A stretch of 64,000 nt of DNA from an uncultured Alphaproteobacteria bacterium (GTDB lineage Bacteria; Pseudomonadota; Alphaproteobacteria; Rhodobacterales; Rhodobacteraceae): assembly GCA_902600895.1 (NCBI GenBank), contig CACKLF010000003.1, positions 20,510-84,509 of the forward strand, written 5' to 3'. How positions within the stretch are numbered: position 1 is the stretch's first letter; every line of letters begins with the position of its first letter. Of this stretch, positions 9,766 through 19,124 are shown in pieces. The notes below the pieces were generated by a model. It saw only the letters and a program-made list of their open reading frames with translations, was not told where the DNA came from and searched no databases. Both the position numbers and the translations under genes were made by a program.

Positions 9766-10842
9766 ATGTTTGATGCTCTGGTTATTGGGGGAGGCATAGC
9801 CGGTATTTCTATTGCAGCTCAGTTATCAAAAAAATCTCAGGTGGTATTGATTGAAGCAGAAGATTCTTTATCTTACCATGCCTCTAGCCGTTCCGCAGCA
9901 ACATTTATAGAAAATTATGGTAATGCCGTTGTTCGCAACCTTAATACGGCAAGCAAAGACTATTTAACGTATAACAATGGTGGGGTATTGACCCCTCGGG
10001 GTATGATGTTACTAGGAAAAAAGGGCCAGCGTGAAGATTTCTTGAAAGATATGAAATCATTTGGCTTGAAAGAAATATCAAAGGAAGAGGCTATATCAAA
10101 ATTTAACGTTTTAGATAATTCCAAAGTAGTAAATGTTAGCTATAGACCAGACGTATTTGATCTAGACACTGATCTGTTTTTCCAAAACTTTTTAAAGGAA
10201 TATAAGAAAAACAAAGGCTCTATATTCACCAATTCTAAAGCTGAAAAAATTCACCACGATGGAAAAAAATGGATAGTTTCAACCACTAAAAATGAATTTG
10301 AGGCAAAGCTTTTAATTAACGCTTCGGGCGCTTGGGTTGATGAAATTGCAAAATTAGCAGGGGTTAAGCCTATCGGCTTTGTTCCATATAAGAGATCAAT
10401 CGCTAGAATAAAATTATCTGATCTCATTACTGTTAAAAGTTGGCCAATGATAACTGGCGTTAACGAGGAATTTTATGCTAAACCAGATGCAGGGGAACTT
10501 ATTGTTTCACCTGCTGATGAAACTCCTTCTCATCCTCACGATGCTTGGGCTACGGAAGAAGATCTAGCCACTGGTATTTATTTTTTGAGTGAGGTAACAA
10601 AACTCGCTATCAGCAAAATGTCTTCTAACTGGGCTGGGCTTCGAACATTCTCTCCTGACAGAGCTTTGGTGATTGGTCACGATAAAAAAAACTCATCTTT
10701 CTTTTGGTTTGCTGGTCAAGGAGGATATGGATTTCAAACCTCTGCAGCAGCCAGTGAACTTGCTGCCGAATTAATATTTGGGTTAAATCCAGGAATTGGA
10801 AAGGCAGTTGCTGAGGCACTTTCTCCTATCCGTTTTAAATAA
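9766..10842 (+). CDS. FAD-dependent oxidoreductase (DAO family)
   Basis: N-terminal MFDALVIGGGIAGISIAAQLSKKSQVVLIEAED Rossmann motif; NASGAWVDEIAKLAG; C-terminal FAGQGGYGFQTSAAASELAAELI. Confidence 0.92.
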   Translation: MFDALVIGGGIAGISIAAQLSKKSQVVLIEAEDSLSYHASSRSAATFIENYGNAVVRNLNTASKDYLTYNNGGVLTPRGMMLLGKKGQREDFLKDMKSFGLKEISKEEAISKFNVLDNSKVVNVSYRPDVFDLDTDLFFQNFLKEYKKNKGSIFTNSKAEKIHHDGKKWIVSTTKNEFEAKLLINASGAWVDEIAKLAGVKPIGFVPYKRSIARIKLSDLITVKSWPMITGVNEEFYAKPDAGELIVSPADETPSHPHDAWATEEDLATGIYFLSEVTKLAISKMSSNWAGLRTFSPDRALVIGHDKKNSSFFWFAGQGGYGFQTSAAASELAAELIFGLNPGIGKAVAEALSPIRFK

Positions 10843-10907
10843 TTAATCATATTTTTGAGTTCAAAAATTTCAGATAAACTGATAGTTATTGTGCCAATAA
10901 AAGACAA

Positions 10908-11153
10908 TTAAATCTCTCTTTTAGCCTTTAGCAAAATTTTGTAAATTTCATCAGATACTTCAAGACCGTCTTCTAACGCAAAAATATAAGCCTGTGTAAA
11001 GTTAAAATATGCATTTTCTTTATTTCCCATTTTTAAATCTAATTTCGCTTTTTTGGTGTATATCTCTACAACCAAGGACAAATCATTTTTCAAAAAAGCA
11101 TTTTGAAGTTTTGAGTTTTCACTTTCCAAACTATTAATTTTTTTTATTCCCAT
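10908..11153 (-). CDS. Hypothetical small protein (81 aa, TPR-like helical)
   Basis: Open ORF directly downstream of and co-directional with the Rieske gene; charged helical composition (KKAKLDLKMGNKENAYFNFTQAYIFALEDG). Confidence 0.5.
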   Translation of the reverse strand: MGIKKINSLESENSKLQNAFLKNDLSLVVEIYTKKAKLDLKMGNKENAYFNFTQAYIFALEDGLEVSDEIYKILLKAKREI

Positions 11154-11163
11154 AAATTAATGA

Positions 11164-12321
11164 TCAGGCCGAATACTGATTGGCAACCCACCCGTGAAAA
11201 TTATGAGTTGGCCCATCCATTGCCGGCGAAAACCGGCCTCCATCAAAAAATTTTCCATAGCGCCCCTTTTGCATTCCCTCAACTACGAAAATATCCTCTG
11301 AAAGTACTGACTTCCAAAACAAAAAATTGTCTTCTCTCAATTTGCTATAATCTTTATTAATTGACCGAGAACTAGCGTAAAATATATTTACACGCTCAAG
11401 AGTGAAATCTTTTGAGATGGGTTGTAAAATTACTGAAAAAATGTGGTCTCGATGAACTCCTAGTAAAACATTTGGATATAGTGCAATATATTCGGCTCCT
11501 GTTTTCCATGACTCTGAAAGATTTTCAAAATCAACAAATACCCGACCGTTATCACTAATCTGTGTATAATGGTAAGAGCCTTGGCCTGAAAATTGGTCTT
11601 TGCTTTCAATATTGTAATGATCTTCCAGTTTAGAAACTACGTTTAATTCAGGATGAACCCACGGCAGATGGTAACTTTCACAAAAATTTTCTACAGCCAA
11701 TTTCCAATTACATTTTAGCTCTAATTGGAAGGAGCTATAATTTTTACAAGAGAAAAGAGGCTTATTGAATTCACTCCATCTGGACATCAGGGAGCAATTA
11801 GTTTTTTCAAATGGCTCAGCTGAATCTGAAATATTTACAAAAATCACACCGAGATAGACATAAGATCGAATTTTTTTAAGTCGAAGGCTTTTCTTGTTCA
11901 AGTCTTTGTGATGATTATATCCAGGGCCTCCAATATGTGGTGTCGCGCGCAAACTGCCATCAAGATTGTAACTCCATGAGTGATAGGGGCATCTAATGGT
12001 TCCTCTTATATTTTTTTTCTCTTCAACTAATATCATTCCTCTGTGACGGCACACATTTTGGTAAACACATATTTGGTTCGTGTAATCTCTAACAATTAGT
12101 AGAGGAAAACCTAATAAATTTAAAGGCAAAGCATCACCTGGATTCACTACATCATGTTCAAATGCCACCCCTGACCAATTATCGTATAGCAAGCACTCTT
12201 TTTCTTTTTGGAAAACCTGTTCATCAATATAGTGAGAATTGGGCAAACCGTTAGCTTTGGATATTGGCAAATTTACTTTTGATAGATCAGAACACATTAG
12301 ATTCCCTTTTAATTTTTGCAA
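11164..12321 (-). CDS. Rieske non-heme iron aromatic ring-hydroxylating oxygenase, alpha subunit
   Basis: Rieske motif CRHRG...CPYHSWSYNLDG; catalytic-domain NWKLAVENFCESYHLPWVHPEL. Confidence 0.93.
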   Translation of the reverse strand: MQKLKGNLMCSDLSKVNLPISKANGLPNSHYIDEQVFQKEKECLLYDNWSGVAFEHDVVNPGDALPLNLLGFPLLIVRDYTNQICVYQNVCRHRGMILVEEKKNIRGTIRCPYHSWSYNLDGSLRATPHIGGPGYNHHKDLNKKSLRLKKIRSYVYLGVIFVNISDSAEPFEKTNCSLMSRWSEFNKPLFSCKNYSSFQLELKCNWKLAVENFCESYHLPWVHPELNVVSKLEDHYNIESKDQFSGQGSYHYTQISDNGRVFVDFENLSESWKTGAEYIALYPNVLLGVHRDHIFSVILQPISKDFTLERVNIFYASSRSINKDYSKLREDNFLFWKSVLSEDIFVVEGMQKGRYGKFFDGGRFSPAMDGPTHNFHGWVANQYSA

Positions 12322-12418
12322 TAAGAATAAAGTATAGGAAAATGTAGAAAAATATTCTATAAAATTTGAGATTCAGTATGGCATTAAATTTGTGACACTA
12401 GAATGGGTATTATTTTAT

Positions 12419-13048
12419 ATGCTAAACAAATTTCCAATACTTTATAGTTTTAGAAGATGCCCATATGCGATAAGGGCACGTTTAGCACTTCTGGTGTCAA
12501 AACAAACAGTGGAAATAAGAGAGGTATTATTAAAGAATAAGCCAGTAGATTTTCTTAAAAAATCTCCCAGTAAAACAGTTCCGTGTCTTATTCTTAATGA
12601 CCAAATAATTGATGAAAGTTTAGATATTATGATCTGGGCACTAGAAATAAACGATCCGGAAAAATGGTTGGAGACTCCAAACTCTGAGTTTGATTTGATT
12701 AATCTAATTGATCATGAATTTAAACCATTATTGGATAAAACTAAGTATGCTACTCGTTTTCCAGGTGAAGACTTTTATAAAAATAGAGAGAATGCTTTAA
12801 AAATTCTAAAAGAAGTAGATGAAAGGATTTCTGATAAAAATATATATAAAAATCAATTCACTCTTGTTGATATGGCTATTTTTCCTTTCATACGTCAATT
12901 TGCTTTCATTGACCGCACTTTTTTTAATAGCCAAAATTGGAAAAATTTAGTCAATTGGCTTGACCTTATATTAAACTCACAATTATTCACTAGATGTCAA
13001 ACTAAATTCAAACAATGGTCCCCTTCCGATAAACCACGCTATTTTTAA
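12419..13048 (+). CDS. Glutathione S-transferase-like protein (Grx-type N-terminus)
   Basis: FPILYSFRRCPYAIRARLALL, KTVPCLILNDQIIDESLDIMIWAL; start placed at the ATG at 12419. Confidence 0.85.
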   Translation: MLNKFPILYSFRRCPYAIRARLALLVSKQTVEIREVLLKNKPVDFLKKSPSKTVPCLILNDQIIDESLDIMIWALEINDPEKWLETPNSEFDLINLIDHEFKPLLDKTKYATRFPGEDFYKNRENALKILKEVDERISDKNIYKNQFTLVDMAIFPFIRQFAFIDRTFFNSQNWKNLVNWLDLILNSQLFTRCQTKFKQWSPSDKPRYF

Positions 13049-13049
13049 A

Positions 13050-13871
13050 ATGAATATTAAACAAATAAGTTACGATTTATTAAACTGCTTGGAAAATAAG
13101 AAGTATTCGGAATTACTCTCAAAAACCATTACCGATGTAACTATTGAAAATGCCTATGAAATATCCAGCATGATAAATTCTCTGAGGACAGCAAAAGGAG
13201 AAATACTAAGTGGTATTAAAATTGGTTTTACAAATAAATCTCTTTGGGAACAATATAATGTTGACACCCCGATATTTGGAATAATGTATGATACAACTAT
13301 AAAAATGAATAATGCTAAATTGAATATTAACAAATACTTAGAACCTAAAATTGAGCCAGAAATTTATTTTAAGTTTTCTAAGACACCATCTTCAAAAATG
13401 TCTGATTACGAATTATTGGCTTGTTGTTCTAGCTTTGGTATTGGAATAGAAATTGTCAATTCAATTTACAAAGACTGGAAATTTTCTGTCTCAGATGCCA
13501 TTGCAGGATTTGGTCTACATGCTGAATATAGTTGTTTAATGGAAATTTCCCTCGCTAAATATAAAGATAAAGTTAAAGATTTAAGTGAAAATCTTTCTAA
13601 ATTTTCTGTTTCTCTGATGAGGGATGGCTTGCTCTTGGAAAAAGGACATAGCTCAAATATTTTGGCAAAAGGACCAATTGAAGCCTTAAGGCGCTATGTT
13701 TCATTTTGTGAACAGTTTATGCCTGACTGGTTGCTTTTAAATAAACCTATTACTACGGGAACTATAACTAATGCGCATGATATATGTGAGGGCGAAAGGT
13801 ATACTTTAAAATTTGAAGGTCTTTACATTCAGGAGCTAGAAGAAAAAACTCTGGGACCTATCGTCGTCTAA
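13050..13871 (+). CDS. 2-keto-4-pentenoate hydratase / FAH-superfamily protein
   Basis: GEILSGIKIGFTNKSLW, EPEIYFKFSK, ASFGIGIEIVNS-like segments; similar to 43820..44593. Confidence 0.8.
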   Translation: MNIKQISYDLLNCLENKKYSELLSKTITDVTIENAYEISSMINSLRTAKGEILSGIKIGFTNKSLWEQYNVDTPIFGIMYDTTIKMNNAKLNINKYLEPKIEPEIYFKFSKTPSSKMSDYELLACCSSFGIGIEIVNSIYKDWKFSVSDAIAGFGLHAEYSCLMEISLAKYKDKVKDLSENLSKFSVSLMRDGLLLEKGHSSNILAKGPIEALRRYVSFCEQFMPDWLLLNKPITTGTITNAHDICEGERYTLKFEGLYIQELEEKTLGPIVV

Positions 13872-14493
13872 AAATTATCAGTTTCCCAGGTCTATCAATT
13901 TTTGACATATAATTATGATCATCAATAGCAATTACTTCTATAATATTTAACGACACAAGTTTTTCTATGAATTTATTGTAGTCTTGTAATGCAAATGGCT
14001 CAGCATTCATGAAAATAACAACAATAGATCCCTGAGAGACAAAATCTACTAAAGTTTTAAGTGATTCTGGTCCAATATGACCCATTCCAAAACTACCAAC
14101 GCACATAAGCACATCGAATGTCTCATTGATGGAATTATCTAAATCTTCCACTCTTTTCTTATATAATTTTTTATATATGCCCTTCCCCTCTGCGATAGCT
14201 ATCATTTTAGATGAAACATCTAGGCCTGTAATGTTTAAAAATCCTAGCGAAATCAATTTTTCAGCAACGAGTCCAGTACCGCAACCAATATCAATAATTT
14301 CACAATCTTTTCTAGTTTCATACTTAAGCAATGCTTCAGATGCTATAATATGAGCACAGTAACCATATTCGTTTAATAGTTCATTTTCGTATTTTCTTGC
14401 CCAGTTATCGTAATGGGATTCGGGATCTATTTTGACATCTTTTCCAGATACGGCAGCTAAATTAGTTCCTATGGACTTTTTATTTATGTTCAA
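13858..14493 (-). CDS. SAM-dependent methyltransferase
   Basis: IIDIGCGTGLVAEKLISLGFLNITGLDVSSKMIAIAEGKG. Confidence 0.88.
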   Translation of the reverse strand: MNINKKSIGTNLAAVSGKDVKIDPESHYDNWARKYENELLNEYGYCAHIIASEALLKYETRKDCEIIDIGCGTGLVAEKLISLGFLNITGLDVSSKMIAIAEGKGIYKKLYKKRVEDLDNSINETFDVLMCVGSFGMGHIGPESLKTLVDFVSQGSIVVIFMNAEPFALQDYNKFIEKLVSLNIIEVIAIDDHNYMSKIDRPGKLIIFRRR

Positions 14494-16391
14494 GACTTTA
14501 TTCCTGCTGATATAAGCATATCTGCCAAATCGGCTAGAAATGTCTGATCTGTCGAAATAAAAGTTTTCATGGATCGCATCATAGACTTGATAGTCACGTC
14601 ATCTTTTAAACTGTGGATTTTTTTAACCAAATCTTTAGCCTTATCACCTTTTGCTTGTTTCATGAGAATATAAGCCATTATTCCCATGGCACCAATCTGA
14701 GCATCGCCAAAATACTGTTCACTTTCTGAAAGTTCCTTTGCTAATTTAAAAGCTTTCTCATATCGACCAAAACTGGTCAGTGATAATGAGTAGTTTAATT
14801 TTATATTCGCAGGTGGATAAGGAACTAAACTTAAGGCTTTCTGAAAGGTTTTTTGTGCATCATCAGGCATTTGCAATTGAGTAAATGTGTTCCCAGCCGC
14901 ACCTAGCGTAGTGATTCCCGTAGGATCTAACTCCACTCCCTTTCTATTATTAAATACAGCTTTCTCAATACGAATAGCATTGGTCATTTCTGGAAATAAT
15001 TGTGGCTGTTTAGCTAATAAACCGGCTTTTGTAGTGTAGGCAAATCCATAATCTGGACCACTAATTAGCGCCCGATCTACTAGATTATTCATATCTCTAG
15101 CTATAAATTGCACTTGGTCTTTTTCCATAAGTCCAGTAATATACTTACATGTCAAATACCAGGCATAATCAACTAAAATTACGGGATTTTCTGGCTCTAA
15201 AAGAAAAAGCTCTTCAAATAACTCAGTTGCCTTAATGACGCCATCCCGGTCACATCTCATATAGTTAATGTGTGCATTTTTTGATATAGACCAAGCCTGG
15301 GCACTCTTAAAATACTTTCTAGTATCATTTAATTTTTTGCCAGTGGTCAGCTTCACTTGCAACTCGCTGAGAACATTTTCTGCAATATTATCTTGAATAG
15401 AAAAGATATCATCAAATTCAAAGTCATATTTCTGAGACCAAATTATCTTTGATTTATTCAAATCTGAAAGTTCGACGGTGGTTCTAATTTTTTGATTAGC
15501 TATTTGGTTTGTGCCTGTTAATACAAAACGCACTCCATACCTTTCAACAATTTCCTGATCGATTAATTCTTTTTTAAATATAAAATCACTAGTACTTCTT
15601 GATTGAACTGTAAGCTGAGGATATTGGGATAGATATGATATAATTGTATCTGTCATCCCCTCAGTAACATGCTCATTAGTGTTATCACTGGAACGATGAA
15701 TGAAGGGTTTAATTAGCACAGATGGCTTATCACTGACTATAAATTTATCAACATCGTTCTGAAATGCTCTATTTACAACAAAACCTATAAGGAAGATAAA
15801 TAAGATGGTGGCAAAAACTAATGCATACAATGGTCTACTTGGTCCTGTTCGAAGAGACCGCTTTTGTGATGGTTCTACCAACACGTCATATGCCTGAAAG
15901 ATATTTTCTTTTACTTTTTGCGTACCAAGATTATTATATTCAAAATTTGTTTTGGATTTAACTAAATCAAAAATTGACTTAGAAACGGTTATCCCATTGG
16001 CCTGTGATAATGCCTCCAACCTGGCGGCAATGTTAACACCATCACCTAATAGATTTTTGCCCTCCAATATAACATCGCCCATATTTATCCCTATGCGATA
16101 TTCGAGTTTAATAAAGTCGCCTTCCCCTTTGTTTCTAAGAATCATTTTCTCTTGAAATTGAACACCTGCTTCAATCGCAGATACAGCACTTGGAAATTCA
16201 GCTAAGATTGAATCTCCACCCGTATTAAATATTCTGCCTTTTTTTATTTTGATTATTTCTTTTAAAATATTAGAACACTCACGAAGACTTTGTAGTGTGC
16301 CATTTTCGTTAGTTTCCATGTGCTTACTGTATGATACAACATCAGTAGCAAAAATTACTGTAATCTTTCTTTCAATATTCTCATCACTCAT
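14490..16391 (-). CDS. Class III adenylate/guanylate cyclase with central TM segment and TPR-like C-terminus
   Basis: KITVIFATDVVSYSKHMETNE...GRIFNTGGDSILAEF...GINMGDVILEGKNLLGDGVNIAARLEAL; TM LYALVFATILFIFLIGFVV; TPR-like C-terminal half. Confidence 0.9.
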   Translation of the reverse strand: MSDENIERKITVIFATDVVSYSKHMETNENGTLQSLRECSNILKEIIKIKKGRIFNTGGDSILAEFPSAVSAIEAGVQFQEKMILRNKGEGDFIKLEYRIGINMGDVILEGKNLLGDGVNIAARLEALSQANGITVSKSIFDLVKSKTNFEYNNLGTQKVKENIFQAYDVLVEPSQKRSLRTGPSRPLYALVFATILFIFLIGFVVNRAFQNDVDKFIVSDKPSVLIKPFIHRSSDNTNEHVTEGMTDTIISYLSQYPQLTVQSRSTSDFIFKKELIDQEIVERYGVRFVLTGTNQIANQKIRTTVELSDLNKSKIIWSQKYDFEFDDIFSIQDNIAENVLSELQVKLTTGKKLNDTRKYFKSAQAWSISKNAHINYMRCDRDGVIKATELFEELFLLEPENPVILVDYAWYLTCKYITGLMEKDQVQFIARDMNNLVDRALISGPDYGFAYTTKAGLLAKQPQLFPEMTNAIRIEKAVFNNRKGVELDPTGITTLGAAGNTFTQLQMPDDAQKTFQKALSLVPYPPANIKLNYSLSLTSFGRYEKAFKLAKELSESEQYFGDAQIGAMGIMAYILMKQAKGDKAKDLVKKIHSLKDDVTIKSMMRSMKTFISTDQTFLADLADMLISAGIKS

Positions 16392-16461
16392 GAGGTCAGC
16401 CTATCTAATTAAGTTTCAAATTAAAACTTTTTTGAACACGAAATAATCATTTTTTATATAT

Positions 16462-17115
16462 CTATGCCTTTTGTGCTTTAAACGGTTTTCTTCTTTTAGG
16501 AAAACATGTTCTACAAATTTTGCAAATAGTTCCATCACAGCCCCTAGCCGTACAATATTCTCTTCCATAAAAGATTATCTGGAGATGTAATTTATTCCAT
16601 AAATTTTTTGGAAATATTTTTTTTAAGTCACTCTCTGTTTGAGAGACATTTTTACCATTTGTTAGACCCCATCGCTGTGCAAGTCGATGAATATGAGTAT
16701 CCACTGGAAACGCTGGTGTACCAAAAGCCTGTGCCATTACTACGCTAGCTGTTTTATGACCTACTCCTGGAAGTTTCTCTAATTGTTCAAAACTTCTTGG
16801 CACTACTCCATTATAATCATTTATCAAGATTTGTGATAATTCTGAAATAGCTTTTGACTTTTTGGGTGCTAAACCGCAAGGACGTATAATGGAGTAAATA
16901 GTTTCAACTTCAAGTTGAGCCATGTCATTAGGGTTTTTAGCTTTCTTAAATAAAATTGGAGTAACCTTATTAACTCTTTCGTCAGTACATTGTGCACTAA
17001 GTAAAACCGCAATTAAGAGTTCAAATTCGTTATTATGATTCAAAGGAACTGAAGTTTTGGGATAAAGTTCCTCTAATTCATTAATTATAAATTTTGATCG
17101 TTCTGATCTGATCAT
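16462..17115 (-). CDS. nth: Endonuclease III
   Basis: LLSAQCTDERVNKVTPILF, LPGVGHKTASVVMAQAFGTPAFPVDTHIHRLAQRWGL, C-terminal Cys cluster CTARGCDGTICKICRTCFP. Confidence 0.96.
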   Translation of the reverse strand: MIRSERSKFIINELEELYPKTSVPLNHNNEFELLIAVLLSAQCTDERVNKVTPILFKKAKNPNDMAQLEVETIYSIIRPCGLAPKKSKAISELSQILINDYNGVVPRSFEQLEKLPGVGHKTASVVMAQAFGTPAFPVDTHIHRLAQRWGLTNGKNVSQTESDLKKIFPKNLWNKLHLQIIFYGREYCTARGCDGTICKICRTCFPKRRKPFKAQKA

Positions 17116-17270
17116 TTTAATATTTTTAAAAGTATTTTTACTATTTAGTGAATTGTTAAAGCATAATAATTAACTAAAAAAAATGGTGACATCAATAATG
17201 ATTATTGTACCTATACAATCCACCTAATGATGAATATTATAAAGGTACACTCCTTAATGTGATTCTGATT

Positions 17271-19025
17271 ATGTCCGAAAAAAAAATTGATAGAAAAATA
17301 GCTGTTATTTTCGTTACCGATGTTGTCGGTTTTAGTAAACTAATGGAAAAAAATGAGGATGCCACCCTTCAAAGCTTTCGAACTTGTAAAGAAATACTGG
17401 AAAAGTTATTCGAGGAACACGGTGGCCGTATTTTTAATACAGCGGGAGATTCTGTATTAGCAGAATTCCAAAGCGCTGTATCAGCTGTTATTTGTGCATC
17501 TGAGTTTCAAAAACTTTTAAAGGAGCGAAATTCTAATGTAGCTGATGAATCTCAAATGCATTTTAGGATTGGTTTAAATATGGGAGATGTAATAGTAGAA
17601 GGAGAAAATCTTTACGGTGATGGGGTGAACGTAGCTGCTCGGCTTGAGGCACTTTCACAGCCTGACGGTGTCTGTTTATCCAAAAGCATACACGACTTTG
17701 TCGCGCAAAAAACAGATTTAATTTTTAATGATATCGGTGATCAAAAGGTTAAAAATACTGAAGTGCATGCATTTGATCTCTCACTTACCGGCCTTGAAAA
17801 GAGAGAAGTTGAAATTTCAGGAAAGGAAAACAGTGAAAGCGGCAAGCCACCCTCAATCGCGGTTTTACCATTTTTAAATCTAAGTAATGACGATGAACAG
17901 GAATATTTTGCCGATGGCATAACGGAGGATATAATATCTAATTTATCGCTTTGGAAAACATTCCCAGTTATTTCTAGAAACTCTTCATTCAGCTTCAAAG
18001 GAGCAAAAGAGAGGTCAGGCGAAATTGCTAAAAAATTAGGTGCTGACTATCTTGTAGAAGGGAGTGTTAGAAAAGGAGGAAATAAGGTACGCATAACGGC
18101 TCAACTTACTTTTGCTCCTGAAGAAAAGCAAATATGGTCAAAGCGATGGGATAGATCATTAGAAGATATTTTTGAAGTTCAAGATGAGGTTTCTCAGGAT
18201 GTGGCAGCTTTGATTTCTCCAGCTTTGAAAGATCAAGAGCGGGTTAAATTATCTAACAAGCCAAAAAAGAATTTTGGTGCTTGGGATGAATATTTACAAG
18301 GCTTAGCTATTTATAATGGACAAAGGTTTACTGAGCATGCCGGAACAGTCATTGAACATTGTAAAAAAGCTATAGAACTTGATGCTAATTTTTGTGATGC
18401 TTATGTTTTGTACTGTACTGCCCTACAATTTGCAATATATAATCATGAACAACAAGATGACAGAGCTGATAATGAGCGCTTGTTTCATCAATTAGCTGAA
18501 AAAGCAGTTGATCTGGACCCTGAGAATCCTGACGCACTATCAACACTAAGCTTATCGTACAGTATTAAAAAAGATTATGCAAAACGGTTAGAGCTCGCAG
18601 AGAAGGCCTTAGAAATAAATCCTAACCACCCTCGAACAAATTTCCAATACGGTCAAGCTTTGTCTAACTTTGGAAGATTTGAAGAAACCCTCCATCATGT
18701 TAATAAAGCAATTGAGTTAGATCCCATATCAAAAAGAAATTATGAGGGTTTTTATGTGTTACTTTATATAGCATTAAACGATTGGAATAACGCTTTAAAT
18801 TGGTGTGATATACTTCATGAAAGAGATCCCCATTCACGATTTTTGGGATGGAGGGCTGCAATATTAGCCATGAAAGGCGATGCTGATACAGCTAAGGAAT
18901 ATCTCGCAAAATATCAAAAAGAGCGTCCAGAAATAAAAACTGCTTCTGATTATGAAAAAGTAGCGCCTACAATAATTAAAGATGTTCTATTAGAGGGCTT
19001 AGTAAAAGCTGGGTTGCCAGAATAA
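17271..19025 (+). CDS. Class III adenylate/guanylate cyclase with TolB-like domain and TPR repeats
   Basis: RKIAVIFVTDVVGFSKLMEKNED...GGRIFNTAGDSVLAEF...LYGDGVNVAARLEAL; PPSIAVLPFLNLSNDDEQEYFADGITEDII; TPRs; start placed at the ATG at 17271. Confidence 0.92.
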   Translation: MSEKKIDRKIAVIFVTDVVGFSKLMEKNEDATLQSFRTCKEILEKLFEEHGGRIFNTAGDSVLAEFQSAVSAVICASEFQKLLKERNSNVADESQMHFRIGLNMGDVIVEGENLYGDGVNVAARLEALSQPDGVCLSKSIHDFVAQKTDLIFNDIGDQKVKNTEVHAFDLSLTGLEKREVEISGKENSESGKPPSIAVLPFLNLSNDDEQEYFADGITEDIISNLSLWKTFPVISRNSSFSFKGAKERSGEIAKKLGADYLVEGSVRKGGNKVRITAQLTFAPEEKQIWSKRWDRSLEDIFEVQDEVSQDVAALISPALKDQERVKLSNKPKKNFGAWDEYLQGLAIYNGQRFTEHAGTVIEHCKKAIELDANFCDAYVLYCTALQFAIYNHEQQDDRADNERLFHQLAEKAVDLDPENPDALSTLSLSYSIKKDYAKRLELAEKALEINPNHPRTNFQYGQALSNFGRFEETLHHVNKAIELDPISKRNYEGFYVLLYIALNDWNNALNWCDILHERDPHSRFLGWRAAILAMKGDADTAKEYLAKYQKERPEIKTASDYEKVAPTIIKDVLLEGLVKAGLPE

Positions 19026-19049
19026 AAAGTATAATCTCAAAAAAAATGT

Positions 19050-19083
19050 ATATAGCTCGGCTTGTGCATAAGCTATATTTTTT
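19050..19083 (+). terminator. Rho-independent terminator-like hairpin
   Basis: atatagct ... agctatat inverted repeat followed by a T run, just after the 19025 stop codon. Confidence 0.6.
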
Positions 19084-19124
19084 GTAAAAAGCAAAAGCAG
19101 GTCTTCTAAACTAAGGGAGAAAAA

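Noticed and set aside
17193-17207. caataat-g-attattg inverted repeat upstream of the TPR cyclase as a regulator box
   Set aside because: Short AT-rich 7-bp arms expected by chance at this GC content; does not fit the Fur-box register.
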